Source: Oscillospiraceae bacterium
Lineage (GTDB): Bacteria; Bacillota; Clostridia; Saccharofermentanales; Saccharofermentanaceae
NCBI GenBank assembly: GCA_902789515.1
Contig: CADAOK010000022.1
Location: 1-44,681, forward strand
Direction: 5' to 3'
DNA length: 44,681 bases
The notes under the pieces were generated by a model, which saw only the letters and a list, made by a program, of their open reading frames with translations, was not told the DNA's origin and searched no databases. Positions 6,326 to 14,900 of this stretch are shown in pieces. Within the stretch, counting starts at the first letter, position 1, and every line of letters starts with the position of its first letter. Both the position numbers and the translations under genes were made by a program.

Positions 6326-7048
6326 ATGAGACTGGACAAAATGCTGGCAAATTCAGGATTCGGAACAAGATCCGAAGTGCGCGCGCTCATTGCGGGCGGC
6401 GCTGTCAGCGTCAACGGCATCACGGCCAAAAAGGCCGATCTTCAGGTATCTGCCGAAGACGAAGTGATCTGTAACGGCAACCCGGTAAGTTCAGATGAGC
6501 ATCTCTACTTCCTGCTCGACAAGCCCGACGAAGTGCTGACGGCCATGGAAGATCCGCGCCTTGCATGCGTCGGAGAATTCATCCCCGACAATCTCAGGGG
6601 CCGAAAGCTCTCACCGGTCGGAAGGCTCGATTATCACACGACAGGACTCCTCGTCATTACCAATGACGGCACGCTTTCGCACAGACTGCAGTCTCCCAAA
6701 TATAAGATTAAAAAGATATACCTTGTTAACTATGACGGTCCGGAGTGGACCGAAGCTGAGATCAAAGAGGTCGCAGACGGCGTCACTCTCACTGATATGG
6801 ACACCCCGGTTAAGCTCTCGCCTTCAGCAGTCAGTCCCATAGCAGACGGCAAGGCATACATCACCCTTACGGAAGGCAAGACTCATGAGGTAAGAAGGAT
6901 ATTTGCGAAGTTCAATAAGGAAGTGACCGCGCTCCGCCGCATATCACTCGGCAATATAACGATAAAAGAAGACACCGCTGACTGCGGTGTCTTAAGAGAA
7001 CTCACAAAAGATGAAGTCCTTGGGCTTAAAGCCCTTACCGGATTATGA
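6326..7048 (+). CDS. RsuA/RluB-family pseudouridine synthase
   Basis: A 240-residue enzyme that converts a uridine in rRNA to pseudouridine. The N-terminal S4 domain (about residues 1-60) reads MRLDKMLANSGFGTRSEVR...GAVSVNG. The catalytic domain contains VGRLDYHTTGLLVITNDG with the catalytic Asp and later TEGKTHEVRRIF and LRRISLGNI, typical of RsuA/RluB/RluE. Sequence alone does not decide between the 16S (RsuA) and 23S (RluB) target. The frame is open upstream to 6194, but homology begins at the ATG at 6326, which lies 6 bases from TATAAT and has no Shine-Dalgarno. The 3' end of the gene carries a perfect hairpin at 6969-6993 that looks like the terminator of the convergent gene. Confidence 0.88.
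   Translation: MRLDKMLANSGFGTRSEVRALIAGGAVSVNGITAKKADLQVSAEDEVICNGNPVSSDEHLYFLLDKPDEVLTAMEDPRLACVGEFIPDNLRGRKLSPVGRLDYHTTGLLVITNDGTLSHRLQSPKYKIKKIYLVNYDGPEWTEAEIKEVADGVTLTDMDTPVKLSPSAVSPIADGKAYITLTEGKTHEVRRIFAKFNKEVTALRRISLGNITIKEDTADCGVLRELTKDEVLGLKALTGL
6962..6993 (-). terminator. Terminator of the convergent minus-strand gene, inside an ORF
   Basis: On the reverse strand AAGACACCGC and GCGGTGTCTT form a perfect 10-bp stem with a 5-base loop (6993-6969), followed by CTTTTAT. It sits 65 bases downstream of the stop of the gene at 7058, but within the coding region of the pseudouridine synthase on the other strand. Confidence 0.6.
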
Positions 7049-7057
7049 CGGACTGAT

Positions 7058-8380
7058 TCATTCTGCCACTTTCAGGATCGTCGTAAGCACCTTTACGCTT
7101 TCTTTCATGTCGGAAGTATTCGAGTAGATTCCGAAGACCAGCGTATCGGGCTGTTTCTCCCAGTAGTTCTCGTAACCGAGCTTCTCTATCATATCCGGAT
7201 CCGTGATCTCAAAGCCGATCAGCACAGGCTCATCAGACAACTGCGACTCATCGATTTCACTCACATATTCCTGCATCTCGTAGATCTGCTCGTAGTATGT
7301 TTTCGTGAGGTTGTATGCTTCGAGCTCGCTCATGTAAACGGGTGTGAGTGAGTCGAACACCTCCTGCGGGAGTTCGTCCTGCAGGATCCCATAGACACTG
7401 GAGAGATCTGCGAACTGCGAATAGTAGTAAACGTATGTCATTTCGTCCGTAACAATGACGTTCGGATCAGCGGAAAAGAATGCCGCGAGGGTCTGGCTTG
7501 CATAAGCCGAGTTCTCCTGGCCTTCGGTATTCGGCACCACATATGTAACTGAAGCGACATAGGGGTTTGAGTATCCGTACAACTCGAGAGCAGATGTCAT
7601 GTAGTACGAATTATGCCCGAAGTTTCCGAAAGAGATAACTGTGCAAGAGGTACCGCCGGAAAAGAAGAAATTGATCAGGCTGATTATAAATAAGATAATA
7701 CCTGCGCCGAACACAAACTTGATCCAGTGATAGCCGAAGAACGTCTGCCAGTCTTCTTTTGTCTTTCCGAAATACTTCTTCGCCTGATCGTGTTCTATCT
7801 CGCGCGCCTTCTCCTCGTCTCTTCTTCCGCTCGCGATGTTGTAAACGGCAGACAGATCCGCGAGCTTCTGCTCAGCGTCTTCGTCATCCGACTTGCGGTA
7901 TCTTTTGGTGAGCTGGTAGAACTTATCGTCGATCGCGGCATTGTCGGCATCAGCCGGAAGTCCGAGATATTCGATCGCCTGCTGTCTTGTCATCTCTTCG
8001 ATCCCCGCGGAAGTATGGACCTCCTTCTTAAGGAGAGCCTCTGCCTCTTCCATGGTATCGACATAACGTGTTCTTATCTTGCCCTTGGATCCGCCCTCGT
8101 GATCTTTGCCGATAAAGATCAGTTCTTCAAGTCCCGACTTCTTGAGTGCGGGTTCCAGGACTTTGACCGTCCAGGTCTTATCTGCTTCGGATATCTTTCC
8201 GAGAGCCTTGGCATCGATTATCATCGTGGCACAGCCGTGCTTCCTGATGAGCTCGGCAGTGTGCATCAACGGCGTCCTGTAATCGTCGCCTGAAGCTTCC
8301 TTTTTCCATTCAAGCTTAACAGTGTTCGCATCCCTGTCATAGCGAGCGAGCATTGTGGCAGAATCGTATTCTTCGTACAT
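7058..8380 (-). CDS. STAS/SEC14-like plus degenerate J-domain membrane protein
   Basis: A 440-residue composite. Residues 1-115 resemble a STAS/SEC14-like fold (TAELIRKHGCATMIIDAKAL, then TWTVKVLEPALKKSGLEELI). Residues 130-195 look like a J domain (TRQQAIEYLGLPADADNAAI...QKLADLSAVYNIA), but the HPD motif that stimulates DnaK is replaced by KSD, so it probably cannot activate Hsp70. One membrane segment follows at about 222-242 (FVFGAGIILFIISLINFFF), and the C-terminal 190 residues, outside the membrane, contain no motif I know. A TAAAAT and AAAGGAAG precede the ATG at 8380, close to the GH3 stop at 8398. The function is unknown; the N-terminal fold is inferred from pattern only. Confidence 0.6.
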   Translation of the reverse strand: MYEEYDSATMLARYDRDANTVKLEWKKEASGDDYRTPLMHTAELIRKHGCATMIIDAKALGKISEADKTWTVKVLEPALKKSGLEELIFIGKDHEGGSKGKIRTRYVDTMEEAEALLKKEVHTSAGIEEMTRQQAIEYLGLPADADNAAIDDKFYQLTKRYRKSDDEDAEQKLADLSAVYNIASGRRDEEKAREIEHDQAKKYFGKTKEDWQTFFGYHWIKFVFGAGIILFIISLINFFFSGGTSCTVISFGNFGHNSYYMTSALELYGYSNPYVASVTYVVPNTEGQENSAYASQTLAAFFSADPNVIVTDEMTYVYYYSQFADLSSVYGILQDELPQEVFDSLTPVYMSELEAYNLTKTYYEQIYEMQEYVSEIDESQLSDEPVLIGFEITDPDMIEKLGYENYWEKQPDTLVFGIYSNTSDMKESVKVLTTILKVAE

Positions 8381-8397
8381 TTAAGATTTTACTTCCT

Positions 8398-10974
8398 TTA
8401 AACGCATTTCATACAGAGCCTGAGAATATTCATGACGCATCCCTGAAGGTCTGCCTTGGATATCTTGTTGTCTCTGACGGCATCAATTATATCACTTACA
8501 TTGGCAGGTGACCCCGGCATCTGAAGATCACATCCCGCATATACACATAAACGTGAAGATGCAGTCGGATATTTGTAGATCGGTTTGTTGTATCCGAGGA
8601 AATCAACATCTGTAAAAGATGAGTACCAGTCGGTCATTACAACGCCTTCGAAATCCCACTCGTCCCTGAGAACGCTGGTAAGCAGTTCATAGTTGTTCGC
8701 GGTGTGGGTGCCGTTGACGAGATTGTAGGAAGCCATGACAGCAAACGGCTGAGTCTCCTTCACGCAGATTTCAAATCCCTTGAGATACATATCGCGCAGA
8801 GTCCTCTCGGATACATGCGAATTGCTGAACATCCTGTTGTTCTCACAGTTGTTGCAGCAGAAATGCTTGATGGTAACACCTTTGCTCTCGACCGACTGAA
8901 CTCCCTTCGTATCAGCGGCAGCGCAAAGACCCGTAAGGAGCGGATCCTCGGAATAGTACTCGAAATTCCTTCCGCAGAGAGGGTTCCTGTGTATGTTCAT
9001 TCCGGGTGCGAGCCAGAGATCGACACCGAACTGTTCCATCTCGGTTCCGACCATGCGGCCGAGCTTCTCGATAAGATCCATATTCCAGGACTGAGCCAGA
9101 GCGGTCGCGATCGGGATGGATGTGCAGTACTGATAGTAATCGATGCTGTCTTCGGGTGTGTCTTCCGGGAACGGGATATCCACCATGCCAAATACTTCAC
9201 CGCCGGGCAGGAGCTTCTCATCCTCTTCGTCGGTCTCGGGTGAAGCCTTGAAGTGCGGCTGGAGCCTGAGTCCCGCAGGGCCGTCTGCCATTATGATGGG
9301 ATCAATGCCTCTCGAGACGATGTACTTGTCGGTAGTCTCGGAAGCCGCGCCCGGAACTCTTGTCGATGCGGAGAAGACCACTCCGTTCTCGATATTGACG
9401 CTGTATGTGCCGACACAGATGTTTGCCATGTCTTCGACTGAGAGCTTGCCAACAAGCTGTGACAGTCCGCACTGGTGACCGATGACGCCTCTGATCGTAT
9501 AGTCATCGTTGTTGCTGTTCTCGGAATAAATCTCCTTGACTCCGGAATAGCGGACAGTCTTCCTTCTCACCATCCTGCTGTCAAGTTCGAATACCGGAGC
9601 TTCGGCCAGCTGTCTGCCGTCGAGATTTGCACGGTTCTCTTTGCCCGTTCCGGGATTGGTCATATCCTTGAATCTGTATTCGGGACTGTCGGGGAACAGA
9701 TTGTTCAGCCTCTCGACTGCGATATCCTCAGCGACCCTTACGACTCCGCAGATCTTGTTATCGCGTGAGCTGACACCGGCCCTGATGATGTAGTCGCCGG
9801 CCTCGAGGAGCTTGGATGTCGTGGCGGTATCGTAGCATGTCATGGAAGACACCCTGAACTTAATGCTCAGCATCTCGGATTCGCCGGGAGCAAGGAGGCT
9901 TGTTTTCGCGAAAGCGATAAGCTCCTGGTAAGGCCTGTCGATCCTGCCTTCAGGTGCAGAGTAGTAGATCTGCACGACCTGCTTGCCGGCAAATTCCGCG
10001 CCGGTGTTGGTAACCTGCGCATTTACCGTGAACACGTCGCCTGCAAGTTCGCAGGAACTGACGGCCATATCGAATGTCGTATAAGACTTGCCGTAACCGA
10101 ATGCATAGACCGGAGCTATACCGAAAGAATCGAAATATCTGTATCCGACATAGATGCCTTCCCTGTAGAACTTGTCGTCCTCGTCACCGCTCATGAAATC
10201 TTCGCTCGAAGGGTAGTCCTCATAGTTCCTCGCCCAGGTATCCGAGAGCTTGCCGGAAGGATTAGCCTTGCCGGTAATAAGGTCCGCAGCGACATGACCG
10301 CCGTTATTGCCGGTCTGTGAGATGAGAAGGATCGCACCGATTCTGGTCTCCCTCTTAAGATAATTCATGTCGATGATGCCGCCGACATTGAGAAGGACAA
10401 TGACCTTGCTGTAATGTCCGCAGACGAAATCGATGTTGTATTCCTCGTCTTCAGTGAGATAGTAATCCCCTGCCTCGGGCTTACGGTCAGCGCCTTCGCC
10501 CGAATCCCTGGAGAGCACATAGATGGCGGTATCGGCGGATGTGTCACAGTCAGATTCCTCTATCCTCGGGAAAGGCGGATTGCCGAAGGGTACATCGAAA
10601 TACGCGTTCGCAAGCGCTACATTCTTCTCTGCGGCGTAAGCTTCCACCTTTGCCTTGTACTCTACAGTATGGGCTGCAAGCAGTGCATCGTATTTATCCA
10701 GCCAGCCCGTCGATACGATCTCAAACCCTGCTGACTCGAGGCCCTCGCACACGGATACGACATACCTTGAATTGACATCGCCGGAGCCGGTTCCGCCCTT
10801 AACGGTATGCCTTGCGCCGTTGCCGAAAAGAGCGATCTTTCCGGGAGTTCTTAAAGGAAGTGTTCCGTCATTCTCGAGAAGGACCGCACATTCTGCGGCA
10901 AGCTCTCTGACCAGGTTCATGTTATTGATCTCACTGGCTGTAATTTCGTTTGAGGTAAGTGCCTTAAATGCCAT
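8398..10974 (-). CDS. Glycoside hydrolase family 3 beta-glucosidase, permuted domain order
   Basis: An 858-residue enzyme expected to release glucose (or a related sugar) from beta-linked oligosaccharides. The domains appear in permuted order. The usual GH3 C-terminal domain comes first (ECAVLLENDGTLPL near residue 30; KGGTGSGDVNSRYV), then a fibronectin-like segment (GYGKSYTTFD), and the barrel domain with the nucleophile comes last (DGPAGLRL; KHFCCNNCENNRM; VVMTDW with Asp near 780). This order is known from Ruminococcus and Butyrivibrio beta-glucosidases. No signal peptide is present, so the enzyme is cytoplasmic and needs imported oligosaccharide. AGGAGG lies 9 bases before the ATG. The divergent AraC gene is the likely regulator. 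Confidence 0.9.
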   Translation of the reverse strand: MAFKALTSNEITASEINNMNLVRELAAECAVLLENDGTLPLRTPGKIALFGNGARHTVKGGTGSGDVNSRYVVSVCEGLESAGFEIVSTGWLDKYDALLAAHTVEYKAKVEAYAAEKNVALANAYFDVPFGNPPFPRIEESDCDTSADTAIYVLSRDSGEGADRKPEAGDYYLTEDEEYNIDFVCGHYSKVIVLLNVGGIIDMNYLKRETRIGAILLISQTGNNGGHVAADLITGKANPSGKLSDTWARNYEDYPSSEDFMSGDEDDKFYREGIYVGYRYFDSFGIAPVYAFGYGKSYTTFDMAVSSCELAGDVFTVNAQVTNTGAEFAGKQVVQIYYSAPEGRIDRPYQELIAFAKTSLLAPGESEMLSIKFRVSSMTCYDTATTSKLLEAGDYIIRAGVSSRDNKICGVVRVAEDIAVERLNNLFPDSPEYRFKDMTNPGTGKENRANLDGRQLAEAPVFELDSRMVRRKTVRYSGVKEIYSENSNNDDYTIRGVIGHQCGLSQLVGKLSVEDMANICVGTYSVNIENGVVFSASTRVPGAASETTDKYIVSRGIDPIIMADGPAGLRLQPHFKASPETDEEDEKLLPGGEVFGMVDIPFPEDTPEDSIDYYQYCTSIPIATALAQSWNMDLIEKLGRMVGTEMEQFGVDLWLAPGMNIHRNPLCGRNFEYYSEDPLLTGLCAAADTKGVQSVESKGVTIKHFCCNNCENNRMFSNSHVSERTLRDMYLKGFEICVKETQPFAVMASYNLVNGTHTANNYELLTSVLRDEWDFEGVVMTDWYSSFTDVDFLGYNKPIYKYPTASSRLCVYAGCDLQMPGSPANVSDIIDAVRDNKISKADLQGCVMNILRLCMKCV

Positions 10975-11015
10975 CTCGAGAATCCTCCTGCGTATGATTA
11001 TTACTTAATAAAACA

Positions 11016-11046
11016 AGTATATAGGATTTTGTTTGCAAAAAGCCAA
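11016..11046 (-). promoter_or_regulatory. Promoter of the GH3 gene
   Basis: The reverse strand has TTGGCT (11046-11041), a 17-base spacer and TATATA (11023-11018), overlapping TATACT. The 5' untranslated region is about 35 bases and contains AGGAGG. Confidence 0.55.
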
Positions 11047-11060
11047 CATTATCAAACATT

Positions 11061-11089
11061 TTGTCCAAATATCAAAAAAACGATATAAT
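11061..11089 (+). promoter_or_regulatory. Promoter of the AraC-family gene
   Basis: TTGTCC, a 17-base spacer and a perfect TATAAT. The -10 lies in a small palindrome (CGATATAATCG), and GGTAAGAATTACC, an inverted repeat at about 11094-11106, covers the likely start of transcription. It faces away from the GH3 promoter, with 14 bases between the -35 boxes. Both sites are candidates for autoregulation by the AraC protein. Confidence 0.7.
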
Positions 11090-11133
11090 CGTTGGTAAGA
11101 ATTACCATCGAATTGAGTTTTGCGGAGGCAGAC

Positions 11134-11883
11134 ATGAACATAGAGAAGGAATTGACCAAGAGGTTAATGGATGACGGCGAGTCCACCGCACGTCAGGAAA
11201 GTTACAACAGAGAGATCAATTTCTACGAGATAGTTGCCAGCGGAAACATGAAGGCTCTCGAAGAACGCCTCAAGGGTTTCGGCCATTCCATCAAGCTCGG
11301 AAGGCTGAGTTCAAACGAGCTCCAGAACCGCAAGTATCATGCCACGATCCTGGCAGCTCTGGTAAGCCGTTTCTGCATTGAGGCAGGCATGGAGATCTCC
11401 GTTGCTTATACCCTGAGCGACATCTACATCGAACTCATCGATGCCGCGACCTCCGACAATGAGATCGTCGCGCTTCAGATGGATCTGCTCAGGCACTACT
11501 GCCGCAAGATGAACGAGATGAGCAAGAACAAGGTCGTATCCCGCCACATCGTAATGGCTATCGACTATATCAGATCTCATGTTCAGGAAAGTCTCACGGT
11601 CGAATCGATCGCAGATGCGCTCTCGCTCAACTCCAGCTACCTGTCCAAGCTCTTCAAACAAGAGATGGGCATTACTTTGAGCCGCTATATCAGGAATCAG
11701 AAGATCGACGTCGCATGCAGCATGCTGAGGCACCTCGATGAGTCCTCTCTCTCCATCGCGAACTATCTGGGGTTCTCTTCCCAGTCCCACTTTATCCAGG
11801 TATTCAAGAAGACAACCGGTATGACTCCGGAAGAATACCGCCGTAAAAACTACCACTCAACTTGGATGAATAGCGGAACTTAA
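11134..11883 (+). CDS. AraC-family transcriptional regulator
   Basis: A 249-residue regulator. The C-terminal 100 residues carry two helix-turn-helix units: IADALSLNSSYLSKLFKQEM and the second with IANYLGFSSQSHFIQVFKK followed by TGMTPEEYRR, the classic AraC signature. The N-terminal 145 residues are mostly helical, with no cupin sugar-binding pattern, and resemble the effector regions of clostridial AraC proteins found beside glycosidases. The open frame begins at 11092, but GGAGG lies 7 bases before the ATG at 11134, which is taken as the start. It is divergent from the GH3 beta-glucosidase, so activation of that gene by a sugar or its transport signal is the natural guess. Confidence 0.88.
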   Translation: MNIEKELTKRLMDDGESTARQESYNREINFYEIVASGNMKALEERLKGFGHSIKLGRLSSNELQNRKYHATILAALVSRFCIEAGMEISVAYTLSDIYIELIDAATSDNEIVALQMDLLRHYCRKMNEMSKNKVVSRHIVMAIDYIRSHVQESLTVESIADALSLNSSYLSKLFKQEMGITLSRYIRNQKIDVACSMLRHLDESSLSIANYLGFSSQSHFIQVFKKTTGMTPEEYRRKNYHSTWMNSGT

Positions 11884-11888
11884 TACTT

Positions 11889-11976
11889 GCTAATCGATTA
11901 AGCCCGTCTCCTCGCCATAGTCCTCCGCGCTTCGCTTGTGCGGAAGTCCGCTCGGAGAGGCCTTAATCTCCGGTAT
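11889..11976. other. Long imperfect hairpin between convergent genes
   Basis: The gap between the AraC gene and the convergent ABC permease folds on itself. CTAAT, GATTAAG and TCTCC on the left pair with GGAGA, CTTAATC and ATTAG on the right, and inside them CCGC/GCGG makes a further stem near 11927-11942. No T-run follows on either strand. It may act as a bidirectional stop for transcription or protect RNA ends. Confidence 0.45.
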
Positions 11977-11979
11977 TAG

Positions 11980-14900
11980 TTATTCAATACTTTTTAGTGA
12001 TTCTGTCATGTCGATCTTCTCGATCTTGCCGCGCATGATAAGGTCGACGATAAGCGAGAACAGCAATACAAGTCCCAGTGCATAGAAGAAACTCGGCAGA
12101 GCGATCCTGACGTCGTAAGTTACGATGTCCATCTCAATCTGTGCCATGACAAATCTGTGCAGCGCAAAGCCGAGCGGGATGCCGGCAAGGTAACCCAGGA
12201 AGACCAGTATGAAGTTCTCACGCGTGACATAAGCGCCGGTCTCATTCCTGTAGAAACCCATGACCTTGAGCGTCGCGATCTCCCTGACGCGCTCCGTGAT
12301 GTTGATGTTGTTGAGGTTGAACAGCACGATAAAAGCGAGCGCCGCAGCACAACAGACGACAAGAACGATAATGTAATTCATCCTCTCCATCGTGTTAGAG
12401 AAGCTGATGCGCGAGTCTACAGACGCAGACCAAGTAGTGACATTGTATTTGCCTGCGATGTAGTTTGCGTAGTCGTACGGCGATACGGTAACATCATCTC
12501 CGAACATGATGAGAAGTTCCTTAGGCTGGTAGGTCTTCCCCGTTGCTTCCGTAAAAGTCGCAGGCGTCATCATGACATAGTGATACGTGTAGTTGGTAAA
12601 TATCTCGCCGACCTTAAAGTACACCGGAGTCTCATCATCTCCCACAAGGATCTTGATGGAATCGCCGACCTTGAGGTTATTCTTCTCTGCCATCTTGGAG
12701 CTTACCGCCACCTCGCCGTCTGAAGGCCAGGGCATCAGTTCACCGGTCTTGTAATCGCGGAGACCGAAGATGTCGTTCATCGTAGCATCATCGGATATGA
12801 ACATGCTGACATCTCTGATGTATCCGCCGCCGTCGTTCTTGGCGCGTTCGACCATGATGATGCCCGACACGGAATCAATGCCGTACTTTGAATCGGCACA
12901 CTGCGCCGCACCGCGGATATCTTCTTCGGAAGCACTGTCATCAAAGGTTACGTCTATATCGAACTTGAGTATGTTGTCGTACTGATCGCCTACAACATTG
13001 CAGATGGAATCGTAAAGACCGAACGCCGTAATGAGGAGCGCGGTGCAACCTGATATGCCGACGATCATCATGAACATCCTTCTCTTGAAACGGAAAACGT
13101 TACGTGCAGAGACCTTGTGGAGGAAACGCATTTTCGACCAGATGAACCCGATCCTCTCGAGGAGTATCCTCTTGCCCGGAGGCGGCGCCTTTGGCCTGAT
13201 CAGTTCGGCAGGCATGCCGCCGAGTTCAGACACGCATGTGAAGACCGTAATCCCTACCGTGCAGAGGAGCGAGACGAAAAGCGATATGAAGAACATGAAC
13301 GCTTCGCTCCGGAATGAGATATCGGAGAAACCGTACATCATCCTGTACACTTCCCAGATGACCCACGGGAACAGCTTTATTCCTCCGAGGTAACCCAGGA
13401 CACATCCCAGTACTGCGGCCAGGCCTGAATAGAAAACATATTTCATTACGATCGCGAATTCCGTATAACCCAGCGCGCGCATCGTTCCGATAACACCGCG
13501 CTCATCCGCGACCATCCTGCTCATTGTCGTCGAGCAGACCAGCGCCGCGATCGCGAAAAAGAATATCGGGAACACGGTCGCCACGCCGTCCACGATCTTG
13601 GCATCATTGTCAAAGCAGACATAGCCGATATTGGTATCTCTTCCGAGCACATAGGTATCAGGGTCCTTGACACTCTCCAGAATCACATAGGCATTATCTA
13701 TCTGCTGCTTAGCCTGGATCATCTCTTCCGAGTTATATGCATCGAGTCCGTCGTTGTACTCGGCAAGGCCGTCGTAGTATTCCTGCCAGCCGTCATCTAA
13801 TTCCTGCTTTGCCTCTTCGAGCTCAGCCTTGCCTTCGTTGTATTCCGCGAGGCCTTCGTTATACTTGGCCAGACCGTCATTATAGAGCGCCATTCCCGCC
13901 TCGTATTCCGCAAGACCGGTCTGGTATTCCGCATAGCCTGCGTTGTACTGTTCGAGCCCCTCATCATACTGCGCTTTGGCATCCTCGTAAGCGGCAGTCT
14001 GTTCCTCGACCTGCGCTATGCCCGCAGACAACGTGTTGCATGCTTCAAGCATTGCGTCCAGCTGTGCGAGATTGATATTGGCCTGGCTCATCTCGACGCT
14101 GACATCGGCGCCGGCCGCTTCACTCTCCATGAGCTGCAGGATCTGGGCTTCAACCGCCTCCTTGGAAGCATTGATCGTTGCTGTCTGAGCCGGGAGCTGG
14201 TCAGCGGTAATGCCCATCTGGGCAAGTCCCGCATCGATATCCGCCTGTGCCTGCTCCAGCTGCTGCTTGCCTTCTTCTAGCTGCGCCGCCGCATCATCCA
14301 ACTGCTGCTTGGTGCTGTCGAGGGTAGCTTTTGCGGAATCAAGTTTGTTCTTTGCCGCGCCTAAGAGAACGCTGTTGGAGGTAAGTTCCGACTTCGCATC
14401 CTGAAGCTGCTTCCAGGCATCGTCCAACTCGGCCACACCGTCATCATATTCCTTCTGACCGTCCTCGAGTTCGGCCTTGGCGTCCTCCAGCTTGATGCGC
14501 GCATCTTCGAGTTCTTCCCACGCATCCGCCTTCTCTTCGGCAAATTCTTCCGCAGCGTCGTCAGCCTCGCTGTAGCCGTCTTCGAGAAGTCCGTTGAACC
14601 TCTGCAGGATTATCTGATCCAGAACAGGTTCGAGTTCCTTTTCCTTGGTCTCCGCCCAGGCATCATACTCTTCGGAATACGGAACCGGTGCACCCGCATA
14701 ACCCAGATACACCTCGGAATAATACTCAAAATCGAAACCTTCCTCTTCGGCAAAAAAGATAAACTGCAGCTTGCCGGTACCCGTCTCAGTCGTGCCGCGC
14801 TGGAAGTTCATGTAAAGCGGCGACCTGGCAAGCCCGACTATCACGTACTCTTTAAGATACATCTCCTCTATCGTCCCCGATTTGTTATCGGGAGCGATGG

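Noticed and set aside
11884-11979. Possible structured RNA gene in the AraC-permease gap
   Set aside because: The long hairpin is real, but no promoter in either strand or known RNA family was recognised; it is kept only as an inverted repeat.
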